DNA of 64,000 nt from Lytechinus pictus (GCF_037042905.1 NC_087249.1:35102901-35166900); one strand, 5' to 3'. Numbered from the stretch's first letter, positions 45,746 to 59,070 are shown. The notes: a model not told the origin generated them from the letters alone. Made by a program: numbers and translations.

Positions 45746-46866
45746 GTAACCGTAATTTGATCCGCATGAATAGATAACAAATCGACGTGTTATCTGAACA
45801 TGGCTACACACATACAAAACTTGGATGGAAAGGTTTCCTGATGTGTAATGAATAAATGTCGTAGTTTGTAATAATTGTTGTTACAATATATTATTGTTTT
45901 ATACTAACAATAGGACCCCATTGGAAATAAGACTTTCGGTTTTCATGGGATATCCTGTTAAGGTATTCTTCAATTTCATTGTAATCACCTGTGATATTCC
46001 TGACGAATAAAATCAATCAATCAATCAATCAATCATGCTCATATCTTTGTGATTATTTAACCAAATTACATGAAATTTCATGTAATTAGGAAATTAATCT
46101 GAAATTACGGGTGTAAAGTTAGTGATAATAAAGTCTTGCAATTTTAACATTATACCCATCTAGAGTGTCATTAAAATTTGTTGTGGGACACGCTGTAGAA
46201 TCGTTGTAGTCGTCACTGAATGAAGTCAATACAATTTTTAAAGATTTATTTTAATCAAGCACTCAATGTCCGTGTTGTTACCTTTAATAATCAATATTCC
46301 AGTGTTATGCACAGGGGGCTGGGTACGATAAAAGAAATTACAAGCGTGAATAACAAGCCTCGCCTGATTTCGCGATCAAAATACGCAATGTAACATTTTG
46401 AGAACTAGATGACAGGTCTTATCATCCCCATGAACACACATGTCTCATTACCCAATGGTTATTTGTATCAAGCGTAAACACAAATACACACTTGATGCAA
46501 TAATAAAGAAATGAAAACAAGTTGAAGAAATACTTGAAAAAATGATGGACATGACATCACATGTATCATTTGACCTTTCGACCCCAAGATGACCATTTCA
46601 ACCAAGTGTAGACACAACTTCGTTCCGGTGAGTTTTCGCTCAAAATTGTAGGTGATTTTTTAGTCATTATGTTATGGGGGTATCAACTACTAGAGAAAAC
46701 GGAAAACCCCTTGGCATTTTTTACAACCTTGCATGATTTAATTTTGTGGGCAAGCTACGTGAGTTTAAATTTATCATGAATACAAAATCATATCAGCTAT
46801 TATTCTGACTCTTTCTGAGAACAATGATGTATACAAAAGACAATTCACTTCGCACATGTACGAATG
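45746..46866. other. Nothing gene-like
   Basis: AT-rich. Contains an (AATC)n microsatellite at about 46012-46036 and a lone DNA-element end GTGGGACACGCTGTAG at 46181-46196. Confidence 0.45.
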
Positions 46867-47122
46867 GCGCGATAGCTCAGTCGGTAGAGCGGGGGTTTCG
46901 GATTCCGGTGACCCGGGTTCGATTCCCAAGTGGTGCGCTAGTGCCCTTTGGTAAGGCAGTTATCCTCATTACCAGGTCCCTCGGAGAGGACCTTAAGCCG
47001 TTGGTCCCCTGGTTGCTTGCTCACAGGCATTCGTGCTTTCTTAGCAGTCAGGTAAAACAACCTCGGTATAACATGACTTCTGCTGTTGGGATACCGTATT
47101 GTGTTTGTTGTTGCTGCTGTTG
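46867..47122 (+). repeat. tRNA-derived SINE
   Basis: The head GCGCGATAGCTCAGTCGGTA..GGGTTCGATTCCC..GGTGCGC (46867-46938) has clear A and B boxes and a partly paired acceptor stem. The T-stem does not pair and there is no clear anticodon arm. The body continues GGTCCCTCGGAGAGGACCTT to a GTTGTTGCTGCTG tail. Same family as 22890-23036. Confidence 0.75.
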
Positions 47123-47307
47123 ATTTGTTTTCTTCCTCATCATTCAGGAAAATATCAGGGAGAATGATTAAACTTGGGGTCGCTATTCCTGATCATGTTA
47201 TCTGCGATAGTGCGGTGTATGGATACCCATTGGATTCTCTTGGATGATTTTAATCGTGTTTTTTTTTCAAATCAAATTTGTTTTATGGCGTTCCATAATC
47301 TTTATAA

Positions 47308-47775
47308 GGTGCCATGAGCCTAATTACATCAGGATCGAGGGCTAAAGATATTCGTTTGACCCAACCCATTCGATATTTTTCAATTTCATATTGCTGACTG
47401 ACAAAAGTGTATGAATATGATTCAAAATCTAACACTGATTCTAGAAATGGTAACTACTGAACTTCCTTTGCCCAAATTGAGAAGATATATCAATGATTTT
47501 GAACTATTTTTTGACTGGCGGAAGAATTGGGGCTATTTTACTGTTTCAGTTGATGAATTTGATCCCATCATAGTTATCTTCATAAATGGCGATTTATTTT
47601 TAAAATGAGCTGGCTACGATACCCTTCTCTGGTCAGATATGGAATGTTAGATATATATCCTATCCAAAGGTAGTAAACATTCGACCCTCTAATTTCACAT
47701 TTATTTTTTATGAATTTTTCTTAAGTGCCATTTTAACACACAAGTCTATGGGGAATGTTTTACGCGCGTGACACC
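47308..47775. repeat. GGTG-ended interspersed repeat, copy 1
   Basis: Nearly identical to 48816-49267 (offset 1508), with a few substitutions and an extra 15-nt block near 47730. Ends GGTGCCATG and ..CGCGTGACACC are imperfectly inverted, suggesting a MITE. A 65-codon open frame is preserved in both copies but has no recognisable domain. Confidence 0.85.
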
Positions 47776-48815
47776 TATAGGTAATACAGGCGAATTCCCT
47801 ATAGTGGATGGAATACCTCCCCAAACTCCTCAGTAGCAAACAATTTCTAAATGATATCAATATGTTTAGTCATCAAGTGGTGCAAAAAATGGATTTAATG
47901 GCTTAGCAAGGCTATATCAGGTAAAGTTAGTAGGTATGTGTATGTAAGCTTATAGGAATGCATATAGACTGGTCAATGAGAGTCTATAGGCCTCTTCATC
48001 ATTATGTTCTGATTCATCATTGGTTGGTGCTAGTGTATGATCACCTACTTAATGTTAGAAAGACCTTTACAGATTGCTCATGTTAAAATTGTTCTTTGGA
48101 ATGGGGTAGAGAGGAGATAGAACTTTGTGAACTTTACTGAAGAGAACTAGAGTGGTACCTTCAAGAAGGTGTTTAGAAAAAGGCACAGAGTAAGGTAAGG
48201 TATCTAATAGTGCTCAACTAAAGAGGGAGGGGGGGGGGTGGCTGTGTGCTCCAATCTTAGTTTAGCCCCCCCCCCCCCATCTTTATAAGCCATGCCAACT
48301 ATAAGATTATCTTTCTTTCTTTCTCTCCCTCCCCCTCTCTCTCTCTTTCTCTCTCTCTTTCTATACATTTATGTATCTCTTCCTTCTTACATCTGATAGG
48401 CAATATAGCCCTAGGAAGATTTTGATATAATAGGTCAAATGCAAATGTACTAAGGTAATATGATCTCATTATTTTATTGTTTCCTCATTCAATCTCATGT
48501 ATATCTGGTAATTATGTTTGGGGCAGTTCTGGTATCCTGATATCTACACAAAATTTACATACACCTTTATATTACAAGGAGAATAAGGGCCTATATTGTC
48601 ATTGCATTCACTGTTGGGCTATATGCAGGTAGGATATGTAAACATCCATATCCATATAGTGAATATAACATGTATGAGTAACACATTAAAATGGGTCATT
48701 GCATAGAAAATAGGCATTTTCAATGCATTTCTTTGTGCTAGTGTGAGTGTACAGATATAAAAGAATAGCAAAGTAGCTATTAAAAAAAAATTAAATTCAT
48801 AGGTCATATAATATA
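47776..48815. other. Spacer between the GGTG repeats
   Basis: AT-rich, no gene. Facing G11-type and C14-type runs (48229-48282) could form a stem. A CT/CTTT microsatellite lies at 48311-48362. Confidence 0.5.
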
Positions 48816-49267
48816 GGTGCCATGAGCCTAATTACATCAGGATCGAGGGCTAAAGATATTCGTTCGACCCAACCCATTCGAATTTTCTCAATTTGATATT
48901 GCTGACTGACAAAAGTGTATGAATATGATTCAAAATCTAACACTGTTTCTAGAAATGGTAACTACTGAACTTCCTTTGCCCAAATTGGGAAGATATATCA
49001 ATGATTTGGGACTATTTTTTGACTGGCGGAAGAATTGGGGCTATTTTACTGTTTCAGTTGATGAATTTGATCCCATCATAGTTATCTTCATAAATGGCGA
49101 TTTATTTTTAAAATGAGCTGGCTACGATACCCTTCTCTGGTCAGATATGGAATGTCAGATATATATCCTATCCAAAGGTAGTAAACATTCGACCCTCAAA
49201 TTTCACATTTATTTTTTATGAATTTTAACACACAAGTCTATGGGGAATGTTTTACGCGCGTGACACC
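48816..49267. repeat. GGTG-ended interspersed repeat, copy 2
   Basis: Second copy in the same orientation. It is flanked by ATA on both sides (48813-48815 and 49268-49270), a possible 3-bp target duplication not clearly seen around copy 1. Confidence 0.8.
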
Positions 49268-49659
49268 ATAACCCGGTAAAGTAGAAATCTTCTAATTTGT
49301 GACACGGGCGCTACACACCTCAAACCACCGGAGATCGAAAGATCTTGTCAAGACGAAAGCGAAATCCAATTCTTTTCTCCTTGTTGTTGAACTTCGAACG
49401 CACTGTGCACATATTCAACAGGTTTCTCGATCAATATCACCCAAGATTAATATCGCTGCTCGTCGATGTCGGTCGCACCCGGTTGCTTCCTCCTAGCCAT
49501 CAACCATCGACCGTCGTCTTTAATTTGACAAGGGACTCGTTTACAGTATATGGTTTATTTCCATCGTCTTTTTTCCTCTCCTGCTTCTCATGTTTCGCCT
49601 CCCAGTCTAGGATGGATTGTTGCCTCAATCTTTTTACCCCCCCTTCTCCCTCTCTCTCT

Positions 49660-51255
49660 CAGCGGCGTAACAGGGGTCGGTGGCCAGGGGGGGGGGGCAA
49701 GAGCCAAAAATTTCCGGGTCATATCATGGTATGAACAAGCGTAATGGTGTAATGAGGCGACGATTTTGAGAGGGGCAGATATTGCATAACGGGCAGAATT
49801 TATTTTTTCTTAAGTTGCAAGCGAAGCGAGCGAGCAAAAATTTTGACATTTTTAATACAAAATCAAATTTTGTGTTAGATTTTGACATGATATCAACAGA
49901 ACAATATATTTAACTCTTCTCTCTTTCCATTCCTTTTTTTTGGTCTGTACACCACTGTGAACAGGATTCTTTGGGGATAGCGTGAAAAGTAAAAAAGAAA
50001 CGAGGGGCGCAGTATGGCACATGTGCTAAAAAGCTGCTTAATATAAGTCCCGAGCGAGCGAAGCGAGCGAGAAAAAAATCACCATTTCATGAGACTTCTA
50101 ACTTTGAGATATCATATTCAGTAAATAAAATCACATCCTACACTTTTCCTTTGCTGTTCTTTCCTCCTTTTTTTTCTTGGTTGTAGAACTTTTGTGGGCC
50201 ATGGCCCAACCCTTCCACACTCATATATGGCAGCGCTATGCGGTTTGGGTCTGGGGCGGAGCCCCCGGAACTTTTTGATATCAAAGCCATTTAAACCTCG
50301 CAGATTGCCGCTATTTTTAATCAAATCGCGGGTATATACAGAATATAGCTTTTACACAACACATTTTATTCAATCTAGTTGCGTAATGAACCAAATATTT
50401 TGAAGGGCAAAACATAGTAATGTTGGAAAATTTGTAAAAAGTCGCCAGCGAACAAAGCGAGCTGAAAAAAGTTGCCCATTGAAATTAAATTATAATTATG
50501 TGATAGATTTTTCCATTATATTCAGCAAATAACACATTTCATTGTTTCCATTTATTTCATTATCGTTGTCTCCTATAATTTCTTTTATTTCCTTTTAGGG
50601 TGTGGAACCCCCCCCCCCCCGCCTGTACGCAAGTGATTGAACGTAAAGCTGAATGTAGGAAGGGTCCCTACATGGGGGCGTTATAGAGCCATTTGAATGT
50701 TATAGCTGAAGAGCTCCTACTGCGTGGGGTCTGGGGCAAAACCCCGATAGCGATTTTGCATAAAATTTAGCAAGCTTGTAGCACAATGTTGTACGCAGTC
50801 CATCTTTCTTCCCGCTCTTTATTTTCAATCCTCGGCAGCCCGGTCCTGTTATTAAGTTTTTTTCTTGTCCCTTTTCTTTGTTTCTCAATTTAGCTTTTGA
50901 CTTTATATTCCATTCTATCTTCATTTACGGCTATTGTTTGCCATTTTGTCATCTTTTGATTTATTTCCCATCATGCTATTGCATTATACACATAGGCCTA
51001 TTTCGGAATGATTTCGTCTTTCTCAAATGTTTTTCTTTCGTTCCTTTCCCGCTTTCCTTCCTTTTCCATAAAAAAAAAATCTTCGTTTTCTTTTTACCAT
51101 TCCCTTTCCTTTTCCTCCTTTCCTTTTCCCCTTTCCTTCCCCTTTCTTTCTCCCTCCCTTTTCTTTTTCCCGGTTTTTTTTTCCCGGTGAAATCCGCCAG
51201 GGGGGTTGGCAGCTTGCCCCCCTGCCCCCCCCCCCCCCCGCCTGTTACGCCACTG
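49660..51255 (+). mobile_element. hAT-like element, 8-bp target duplication
   Basis: Ends CAGCGGCGTAACAGG and ..CCTGTTACGCCACTG are inverted with one mismatch. Flanks are CTCTCTCT and CTATCTCT (7/8), though low complexity. The interior has GCGAGCGAAGCGAGCGAG units (about 49810, 50052, 50442), a pyrimidine tract (51030-51180) and terminal G/C runs: the same plan as 33856-36279. No transposase. Confidence 0.75.
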
Positions 51256-52679
51256 CTATCTCTTTCTCTCCTCCTCCTTCATCCATTTTCCCCCATCTCG
51301 CTTCTCCTCTCGCTTTTCACTCTTTCTTTCTCTATGCCATCTTTTAGTTGCTAAATAATTTTGAATCTACCCCAATTTCTTTTATGTTTTCAAAGACAAA
51401 AAGCATTACAACATCAGGCCGGTTCGAACGAGAAAAGAATTACAATTTTGTTTTAGACAAAGATAAAATAAGGTAAGAGAGGGATGTCTGAATTATAGAA
51501 CACTTCTTTGCAATAGTTTTCGGATTTGTTGTGATGCAGTTTTTTTTATAAATTTCTGTATCCATTTTATAAACATTATTTTTGTAGCCTTACTAAAACG
51601 ATGCTTGACAGAAATTTCCATCACCTAATAACGTGATTATCTTTCACAATATACAACGATTTTTATGTAATCACCTTTCCCCTAACACTTGGGTATTCAT
51701 TGCCAAATATCCACCTTGTTTAAGGATATTGGCAATTCTTCATGACACAAGATCCCGGCGGCGCCAAGAACGAGTGGTTCATTTTGTTACCATATATTGA
51801 TTTGTGCTGTAATCCATGTGTCTGTCTCTATGCTTGTTTCATCCGATTTGCCAAGAAGCGGACAGGTGGCGTGTGATCATGACGAAAGAGGCGTCCACCG
51901 CTGTGATTACAGAGGGCATAAGGGAGCTGGTACTTCTTTAGGCAGGATGAAAGTATTTTGCCCCTTCCCCCCAAAAAAAAAATAATGATAGTAATGATAA
52001 TAATGAGAATAATAAAATATTTTTTGCTACACCCCACCACTAACATGACTAAATAAAAGACAAGTTTTGTCCCTCAAAAAAGTATAAAAGATAAATTCTC
52101 GGGGGTTGAGAATACCATATTTTAATAATGAAATGGGGCATTATCTATGGATAGACCGACCTGTGTAATCAGGGGTGCAATTTTATTGAGGGTTAGGACT
52201 CAGCGGTGCACTGAGGAGTATGTGCACCTTTCTTTGAAAGTGTATCTATCCAATGAAAAAGGGATGCCCCCTCCATTTGTGTTTCCTTATGAAAGATATA
52301 CTTTCTCCTACTGTTTTTCCCCTTCTTGTCGGAGAAATGTCCCATATACATTTTTATTTGCAATGCAAATTGCTCAAGAAGTTGACCCGTTTCTGTACGT
52401 GCACCCCCCATTAAAAAAACCTGAATCCTCCCTGATCTTAGTGAGACATCTATCAAATTACGCTGAATAAGAATATGGGTGAGTGTCTGTGTGTGTCAAG
52501 ACTGGTGTGTGTTTGTTGAAGAGACGTCACCCCTTCTACACGTAGTACCCTCTCATCCATTCAGGGAGGTTTTCTATTGACCCTTATCCACTGCGTTCAT
52601 CGTCAGCTAACTTAATGTCAACATGAATGTATTTGGTATGGTTGCGTTCTGATACTCCCCAGGGGCGCGCACATACCGT
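51256..52679. other. Nothing gene-like
   Basis: Contains an AATAATGAT microsatellite (51980-52018). Short open frames lack family features. Confidence 0.4.
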
Positions 52680-53065
52680 AGTATTTGATTTGATTTGATT
52701 CAGACAGAAAAATATAATATATACATGTCTCGGGTTGCAAAACAAGGTTTAGGAAAACCCATACAAATTGGCATCCCAGATATTTAAAACGAAGTACAAA
52801 CATATCGATGACATTAACCAAGTAATACAAATACATAATATAAAGGCAGATAAAAGATTATAGTTTAAGTACAACATCAGGGATACAAAAAATAATTCTT
52901 CAAAATACTAAGATTGCTTGAAATAATAACTGAAATGTCTTATTGGAGATGTTTCAACAGGGACGATTTAAATGTATTGAGAGATGGTCTATTTACTACT
53001 ATTTCAGGGAGTTGATTCCACTCATTGATTGTTTGAGGATAAAATGATTTAATATAATAGTCTGT
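52680..53065 (-). pseudogene. LINE C-terminal fragment and 3' tail
   Basis: On the minus strand from 53065 the frame reads TDYYIKSFYPQTINEWNQLP then EIVVNRPSLNTFKSSLLKHL, with a stop at 52942-52940. W-N-x-L-P followed by P-S-L-x-x-F-K is the standard C-terminal block of Jockey/CR1/L2-type LINEs. The tail ends in a TTTGA microsatellite at about 52684-52701 (plus strand). A 5'-truncated dead copy. Confidence 0.75.
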
Positions 53066-54081
53066 TCAGGCATATGGAACATTCATCTTAAAAGTATTAT
53101 CATTTCTTCCTATTCTATTCGCTTGTGTGCACCTATTTATTTCTCCTATTAACAATGGCAATCTTTACATCATAATGTGTGACGCGACTGAAGAGAGATG
53201 ATAGTCTCACCGCCACCATTTCACTAATATTTGTCGTATGACAAGTTAGATCTGCCAAATCTCCTTCGTTTTGATTAACGGAGAAGCAAATTTTCTGCGG
53301 TCGGATAAAACAAGACAATATGCTCCCCTTAGTAATCAAATCCTGTAGGGCACACATGAATCCAGAATCCCATTCACTCACGCATTAAAATAACATGCAG
53401 CTCATCATAAATCAATCCCTGTAAAGATTCCGTTAATTCACTGACATTAATCAATAATCATAATGAACAATACAACCAACCTTGGTTTGTTAATTGGGTA
53501 CTTGTTCAGCTGGCCTGAAACAAGACTTACCATAAGGTCCATTTAGTTCACGGCGAGAAAAAACCGGAACTGCATTGCCGATAATACATGTAATAATTTA
53601 AGCTTCTCCAAAGGCCCAAAGACTGGTATGAACGTAATTTTTTTTGGGCATTATATATTGATATACAGCCATGTAAATATATTCTTTATGAGTTATTTTA
53701 ATCAATAAAGTCGCGTGATCTTTATTCTTCATTCACATTTGCTGCGGTATTGCGGCCACTTACTGTAGCAGTCACATGTTAGGGTCGCCTCATGGCGTAT
53801 TTTTAAATTTTTGGAGACAGAAAATCTGAGACTGCCGCGTATGTCCTTGAAATGATGGCATAGGCCTACGGTCGCCTTAGGGCGACCCTGCGGCGGTCGT
53901 AGGCTTTTGACAAAATACTACGGCAGACGCAAGGTGGAATCAAGGCGCCCTCATGGAGGCTGGAGAGGGTGATTATACATTGAGTGGCTTGTCACACCCA
54001 TCATGATATTTTACAATATAAATTTAATTTCAGAAAGTTTCAAAAGTATCGTACTATATGCCTCCCAAGCAAAGAACACTA
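53066..54081. other. Nothing gene-like
   Basis: No recognised gene. GC-richer patch with GGTCGCC/GGCGACC inverted words at 53870-53890. Confidence 0.4.
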
Positions 54082-54957
54082 AAGGAGAAGTAGTCCAGTC
54101 ATTTAAGCCCAAATTTTGACCAAAATTGGAACAAATTGCAACATAATTTTTTCACCACAATGCATTTATGTGAGGTCCCTAGTACAACATACTAAAAGTC
54201 CCAAGCTAACCGAATAGGGGAAAGGCATCTAATTTACATAAATCCAAGATGGCTGCCAAAATTAATTGATATGCCTTATCCTTAATATTTTTTTGTACAG
54301 ATAATGGGAACATCTTGAAATGAATACGCAATTCACTATGATTAAGTTATTATAAATCGATTGCAATCGTTTTCGGGACTGTCTGGTTAATATTTTCGGA
54401 AAAATGTGAATTTATGCAAAAATTTCCATGTTCTCGGTTAAAAATGTGCATGTGCGTTGATATCTTTATGTTTTATCATTAGCATCAACAACTAATGTAA
54501 AATGTCAGTATTCGACAAGAAAGGGGATATTATATCTACGAGAAAATTGATATGCTTGATAACAGTATTAAAGGCTTAACTTGCTTAGATTAAGGGCAAA
54601 TACATCTAAATGTATTACTCGATATTGCAATAAAGTGACACCAAAAATCAACCTCCGTGTCTTAGTCACACTTTTGATATCGACTACAAAGCAATCGCTG
54701 GCAATCTTTTAGAGAGGGTAAAATATACACAACAAAAAAAGTAAGTCCCCCCTAAATCGAATTGCTGTAACTTTTGAACAGAATTATTTTGAGATATGAT
54801 ATTTCGTAGGTGGTTTTCTACACTCTTTAGGCAACTCCTGGTGAATTGATTTTAGGTGAATTTTATGGTGTTATGCTGTTTTACTCTCCATAATTTAGCC
54901 ACTCCACACACAATTTTGATATCGTATGTTCATGGCTGAGTGAGCACAATGTATTGC

Positions 54958-55120
54958 AGGGGCCGCGGAAGCGGGGGGGGGGGGGGGCTGGGTAGCTTCA
55001 GCCCCCCCCCCACTTTTTCCAAAAGCATGTACAAAAATGTAAAAATGACCATACGATTGTGATTTTTTGCATGGTCAGCCAACCCCCCCCCTCCCACTTT
55101 GAAAACCGTTCCGCGGCCCT
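54958..55120. mobile_element. Short hAT-like MITE (AGGGGCCGCGG ends), copy 2
   Basis: Ends AGGGGCCGCGG and CCGCGGCCCT. Flanks GTATTGC and GTATTGT match at six of seven. The interior has long G and C runs and the shared CATGTACAAAAATG / AAAAATGACCATACG words of 22587-22715. Confidence 0.75.
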
Positions 55121-56308
55121 GTATTGTGACATATCATCATAGGGGTCTATGGTAGTATCCTCTACAACTTGTTAGATCATGTTAAAATTTGAAAATGTTG
55201 GTGTCTCTCCCGATTATAGGCCCCTCCCCCATTAAAAATTCTGGATCCACAACTGATTTGTCCATAAATTAAACTGATCATGAGAACTTGTTAGGAAAAT
55301 AATACATTTATGCAGTATAAAGAGTATTCATTCCTAAGTTTTCGAATGTGCTCGCTCAACCATGAAAATGTTTAAATTTCGGAGAGTGTGTGGTGATAGA
55401 AATGATGGATGATAAAAAAAACAGCAATTAAAATTATTTGAAACCGAATTTGCCCCCAATATTCACTTTATTACCCTTTAAAATGAGTCTGTGACATTGA
55501 AAATACCAATTTTCCCACTTTGATGCGTGCTCACTCATCCATAAATAAACAAATCGATTTCATTTTTGCACAGAATTCTGCCCATAGGTTGATAAACATT
55601 ACTGCCAAATGACATTGCTAAAGACAGCCTTGAAAAAAAGTTCCATCATATTGAATAAGGGGTTACTTATTCTTAAACATATGCACCCATAATGTACACA
55701 AGTCTATGAGAGAGGAAGTCAAAATTTTAACAAATATGAAGTGAGGGTTTGTTTCATGGACGGTTTTTGTTACTTCTGCCAACAGTTATTTCATGAAACT
55801 TCGCACATGGCTTCAGAGTAACACTATCCAAAAGGCGCGCACACCAAAATAATCATTCAATACGGCACAGAGTGGGGCCAAGGCCTTGAACTTTCTTCTC
55901 ATTTGCATAATTTTCGAATATTGTGTGCTCACTGATGCATTAAACATCGGGATTTTCATAAAAATCAAATCAAATGAACTATGCAAGGAGGTTTTTGACA
56001 GATATCCATAGTTACAAATTGTATTTTTTCCAATAACGTAAAAAAGAGCTAATCACATTCCACATGTTCATTCAAGCGTGAATGTTAAATTAAACGCTTT
56101 TGAATCATTGAGGCATGTTAATTGGTCATGAAAATAACGAAAAAGTTGAGGAAAGATCATTTTCAGTTACCAAAATGAAACATTACATGCCTATGATATT
56201 TGAAAATCGTATTTTTTGTTTCAATAAATGTTCATTGAACCGTGAAACGATGAATATTGTTGAAGATACTCTTCCCAAAAATATTTGTCCTCATATTCTA
56301 TCATTTTT

Positions 56309-57271
56309 GTCTCGCCTGCATAGCAGAGCGAGACTATAGGCGCCGCTTTTCCGACGGCGGCGGCGGCGGCGGCGGAGGCGTCAACATCAAATCTTAACCT
56401 AATGTTAAGTTTTTGAAATTACATCATAACTTAGAAAGTATATGGACCTAGTTCATGAAACTTGAACATAAGGTTAATCAAGTATTACTAAACATCCTGC
56501 TCGAGTTTCAGGTCACATGACCAAGGTCAAAGGTCATTTAGGGTCAATGAACTTAGACCATGTTGGGAAAATTATTTTCAAAATTTTAACCGAAGGTTAA
56601 GTTTTTGAAATGACATCATAACTTAGAAAGTATATGGACCTAGTTCATGAAACTTGGGCATAAGGTTAATCAAGTATTAGTGAACATCCTGCTCGAGTTT
56701 CAGGTCACGTGACTAAGGTCAAAGGTCATTTAGGGTCAATGAACTTTGGTCAAGTTGGGGGTATTTGTTGAATTACCATCATAACTTTGAAAATTTATGG
56801 ATTTAGTTCATGAAACTTAGACATTAGGTTAATCAAGTACCACTGAATATCCTGTGCGAGTTTCAGGTCACATGACCTGATGACCATGGTCAATGGTCAT
56901 TTAAGGTCAATGAACTTTGGCCGTGTTGGGGGTATATGTTAAATTACCATCCTAACTCTGAAAGTTTATGGATCTAGTTCATAAAACTTGGACATAAGAG
57001 TAATCAAGCATCACTGAACATCCCCTGTGAGTTTCAGGTCACAAAACCAAGTCAAAGGTCAGTTAAGGTCAATAAACTTAGGCCATGTTGGGGTAATTGA
57101 TGAAGTGCCATCATAACTTTGAAAGTTTATGGATAGAGTGAATGAAATGTGGACCTGTGTGTAGTTGACAGTCTTAAGTCTTAATGATTATTTTATAGTA
57201 GTTTTCAAAGTTAGCACTGCTGCTATATTAAATTGCGTAATGCAGGCGAGACTGCCAGAGGCGTTCCACTT
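56309..57271 (+). repeat. DR1-bearing dispersed repeat, plus orientation
   Basis: Starts TGTCTCGCCTGCATAGCAGA, then GACTATAGGCGCCGC and a (GGC)n run. Four to five degenerate units of 180-190 bp follow, each with GTTCATGAAACTTGG.., GTTTCAGGTCACATGACC and GGTCAATGAACTT. It ends GCACTGCTGCTATA..TGCAGGCGAGACTGCC. AGGTCAAAGGTCA is perfect at 56524 and 56716. Terminal TCTCGCCTGCAT words are inverted relative to one another. Confidence 0.8.
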
Positions 57272-57589
57272 GTTATTGATAGAAATGTGTAAAAAATCCA
57301 ATTATAGCAAATTTGGACTTGTGTTTATTCAACCGTGAAATTTAGCCAAAAATGTTGTATCGTCTTTTAGAAAGTACCTTTTACAAGCCTTCTGACTAAT
57401 TTTCATGATGAGAATGTGGAATTAGTTCCAATAAAATGGAATCAAAGTAATGATATTTGGCTTGTGACTTTTGAAAAGTGACATTTTTGCCTTTTGACGG
57501 CAATAGCCTGTCGAAATTACCCCCTTATCCGTAGCTTAACTATTAAAATATCGTGCTTTTTGGAGCCCCCAATGTGAAAATGTGGTGTT

Positions 57590-59070
57590 TTGCTACAGAG
57601 AAAAACAACTTTTATTGTCTTGAAATCACTTGGAGGCAAAAGAGTAGTCTTTTCTCTATCAGTTACATATAAAGAAGTGATGGCAAAGCATATCTTACCC
57701 CTTCAGGGGCCTGCCGAAGTCACCAACCCCTTTTTGTATTTTGCCCATTTCTTGGAAAATTCGCAATTTTTAGCCCCATTGAGGCAAAAGGCGTTTCCCC
57801 CTTTGCAGTAAACCACTTTTGTTTTGTAAGCACTTGGGGATGAAAAAAAAAAGATTTTCCTCTATCAGCGTGATATAAAGAAGTGCTGGCACAGCAAAGC
57901 CTATCCCCTACGGGGTTTGCGTAAGTCACTCACCCCTTTTCCATATTTTGACAATTTATGGAAAAATCTATAAATCCGGAGCCCTCATTGAGGCAAAAAG
58001 ATGTTTCTGCTATAGTGTAGGCCACTTTTATTGTTTTAAAACCGCTTGGAAACGAAAGAGTAGCTTTTCCTTTATCTGGTTGGTATAAAGAAGTGCTGGT
58101 ATATCAAAGCCTATGGGGCTGCTGAAATCACCCCACCCCTTTTGCGTATTTTGCCCATTTCTTGGGAAATTCGTCACTTTGGAGTCCCATTGAGGTAAAA
58201 GGCGTTTCCCCCTTTGCAGTAGACCACTTTTATTGTTTTTTGGGAAAAATAGGCAAAAAGGGTGGGGAGACATCGGGAACCCCTGAGGGGGTAGGCTTTG
58301 CTGAGCCAGCACTTCTTTATATGTATCCCTCCAAGTGGTTACTTGGAGATAACAAAATTAGATTTTCTTCTATCAGCTACATACAAAGAAGTGCTGACAC
58401 AGCAAACCCTGCCTCTCAGAAGCTTGCCGAAGTCACCCACACCTTTTCCATATCTTGCCTATTTATGGAAAAATCTACCAATTCGGAGCCCTCATTGATG
58501 CAAAAAACGTTTTCTGATATATAGCAAACCACTTTTATTGTTTCGTGGTTACTTGGAGATAAAAAAGTAAATTTTCAGCTACATATAAAGAAGTGCTGGC
58601 TCAGCAAAGCCTACCCCCTCAGGGGTTCCCGAAGTCTCCCCACCCTTTTTGCCTATTTCCCCTCCTTATTAATTTATAATTTATGGGGAAAATCTGCCAA
58701 TTTGGAGCCCCTATTGAAGCAAACGTTGTTTTTGCTCTATAGCAACTCTCTTTCATTGTTTCGTAACCATTTGGAGATAAAAAAAAAAGAAGCAGATTTT
58801 CCTCTATCAGCTACATAATTATAAAGAAGTGCTGGCTCAGCAAAGCCTACCCCCTCAGGGGTTCCCGAAGTCTCCCCACCATTTTTGCCTATTTTCCCTC
58901 TTTATTAAAATCGCAGTTTTTGACCCCCCCCCCCTATTCAGGCAAAAGGAATTTCTGCTATATGGTAAATTCACTCAGCGCAACGACCCCTTCCATCTTC
59001 AGGGGCTCCAAAATGAAAGATTTTTCCATAAATTGGCAAAATACGGAAAAGGGTGAGTGACTTCGGTAGT
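57590..59070. repeat. Tandem array of 205-240-bp units with inverted members
   Basis: AAAGAAGTGCTGGC.. begins units at about 57671, 57877, 58088, 58386, 58587 and 58824. Each continues with AGCAAAGCCTACCCC, a CGAAGTC block, GGAGCCCC..TTGAGGCAAAA and ACCACTTTTATTGTTT. The block 58240-58325 is in the opposite orientation (GGCTTTGCTGAGCCAGCACT), as is about 58985-59070 (GGAAAAGGGTGAGTGACTTC). Confidence 0.85.

Noticed and set aside
46867..46938. tRNA gene
   Set aside because: A and B boxes are clear, but the T-stem does not pair, no convincing anticodon arm forms, and the sequence runs into a SINE body with a simple-repeat tail. The related copy at 22960-23035 has the same faults.
47411..47608. 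65-residue protein, present twice (also 48919-49116)
   Set aside because: Open in both repeat copies because the copies are nearly identical. No recognisable domain, signal or homologue.
47308..49267. LTR retrotransposon with the two GGTG repeats as LTRs
   Set aside because: The repeats do not begin TG and end CA, no primer-binding site or polypurine tract is evident, and the 1-kb interior has no gag or pol.
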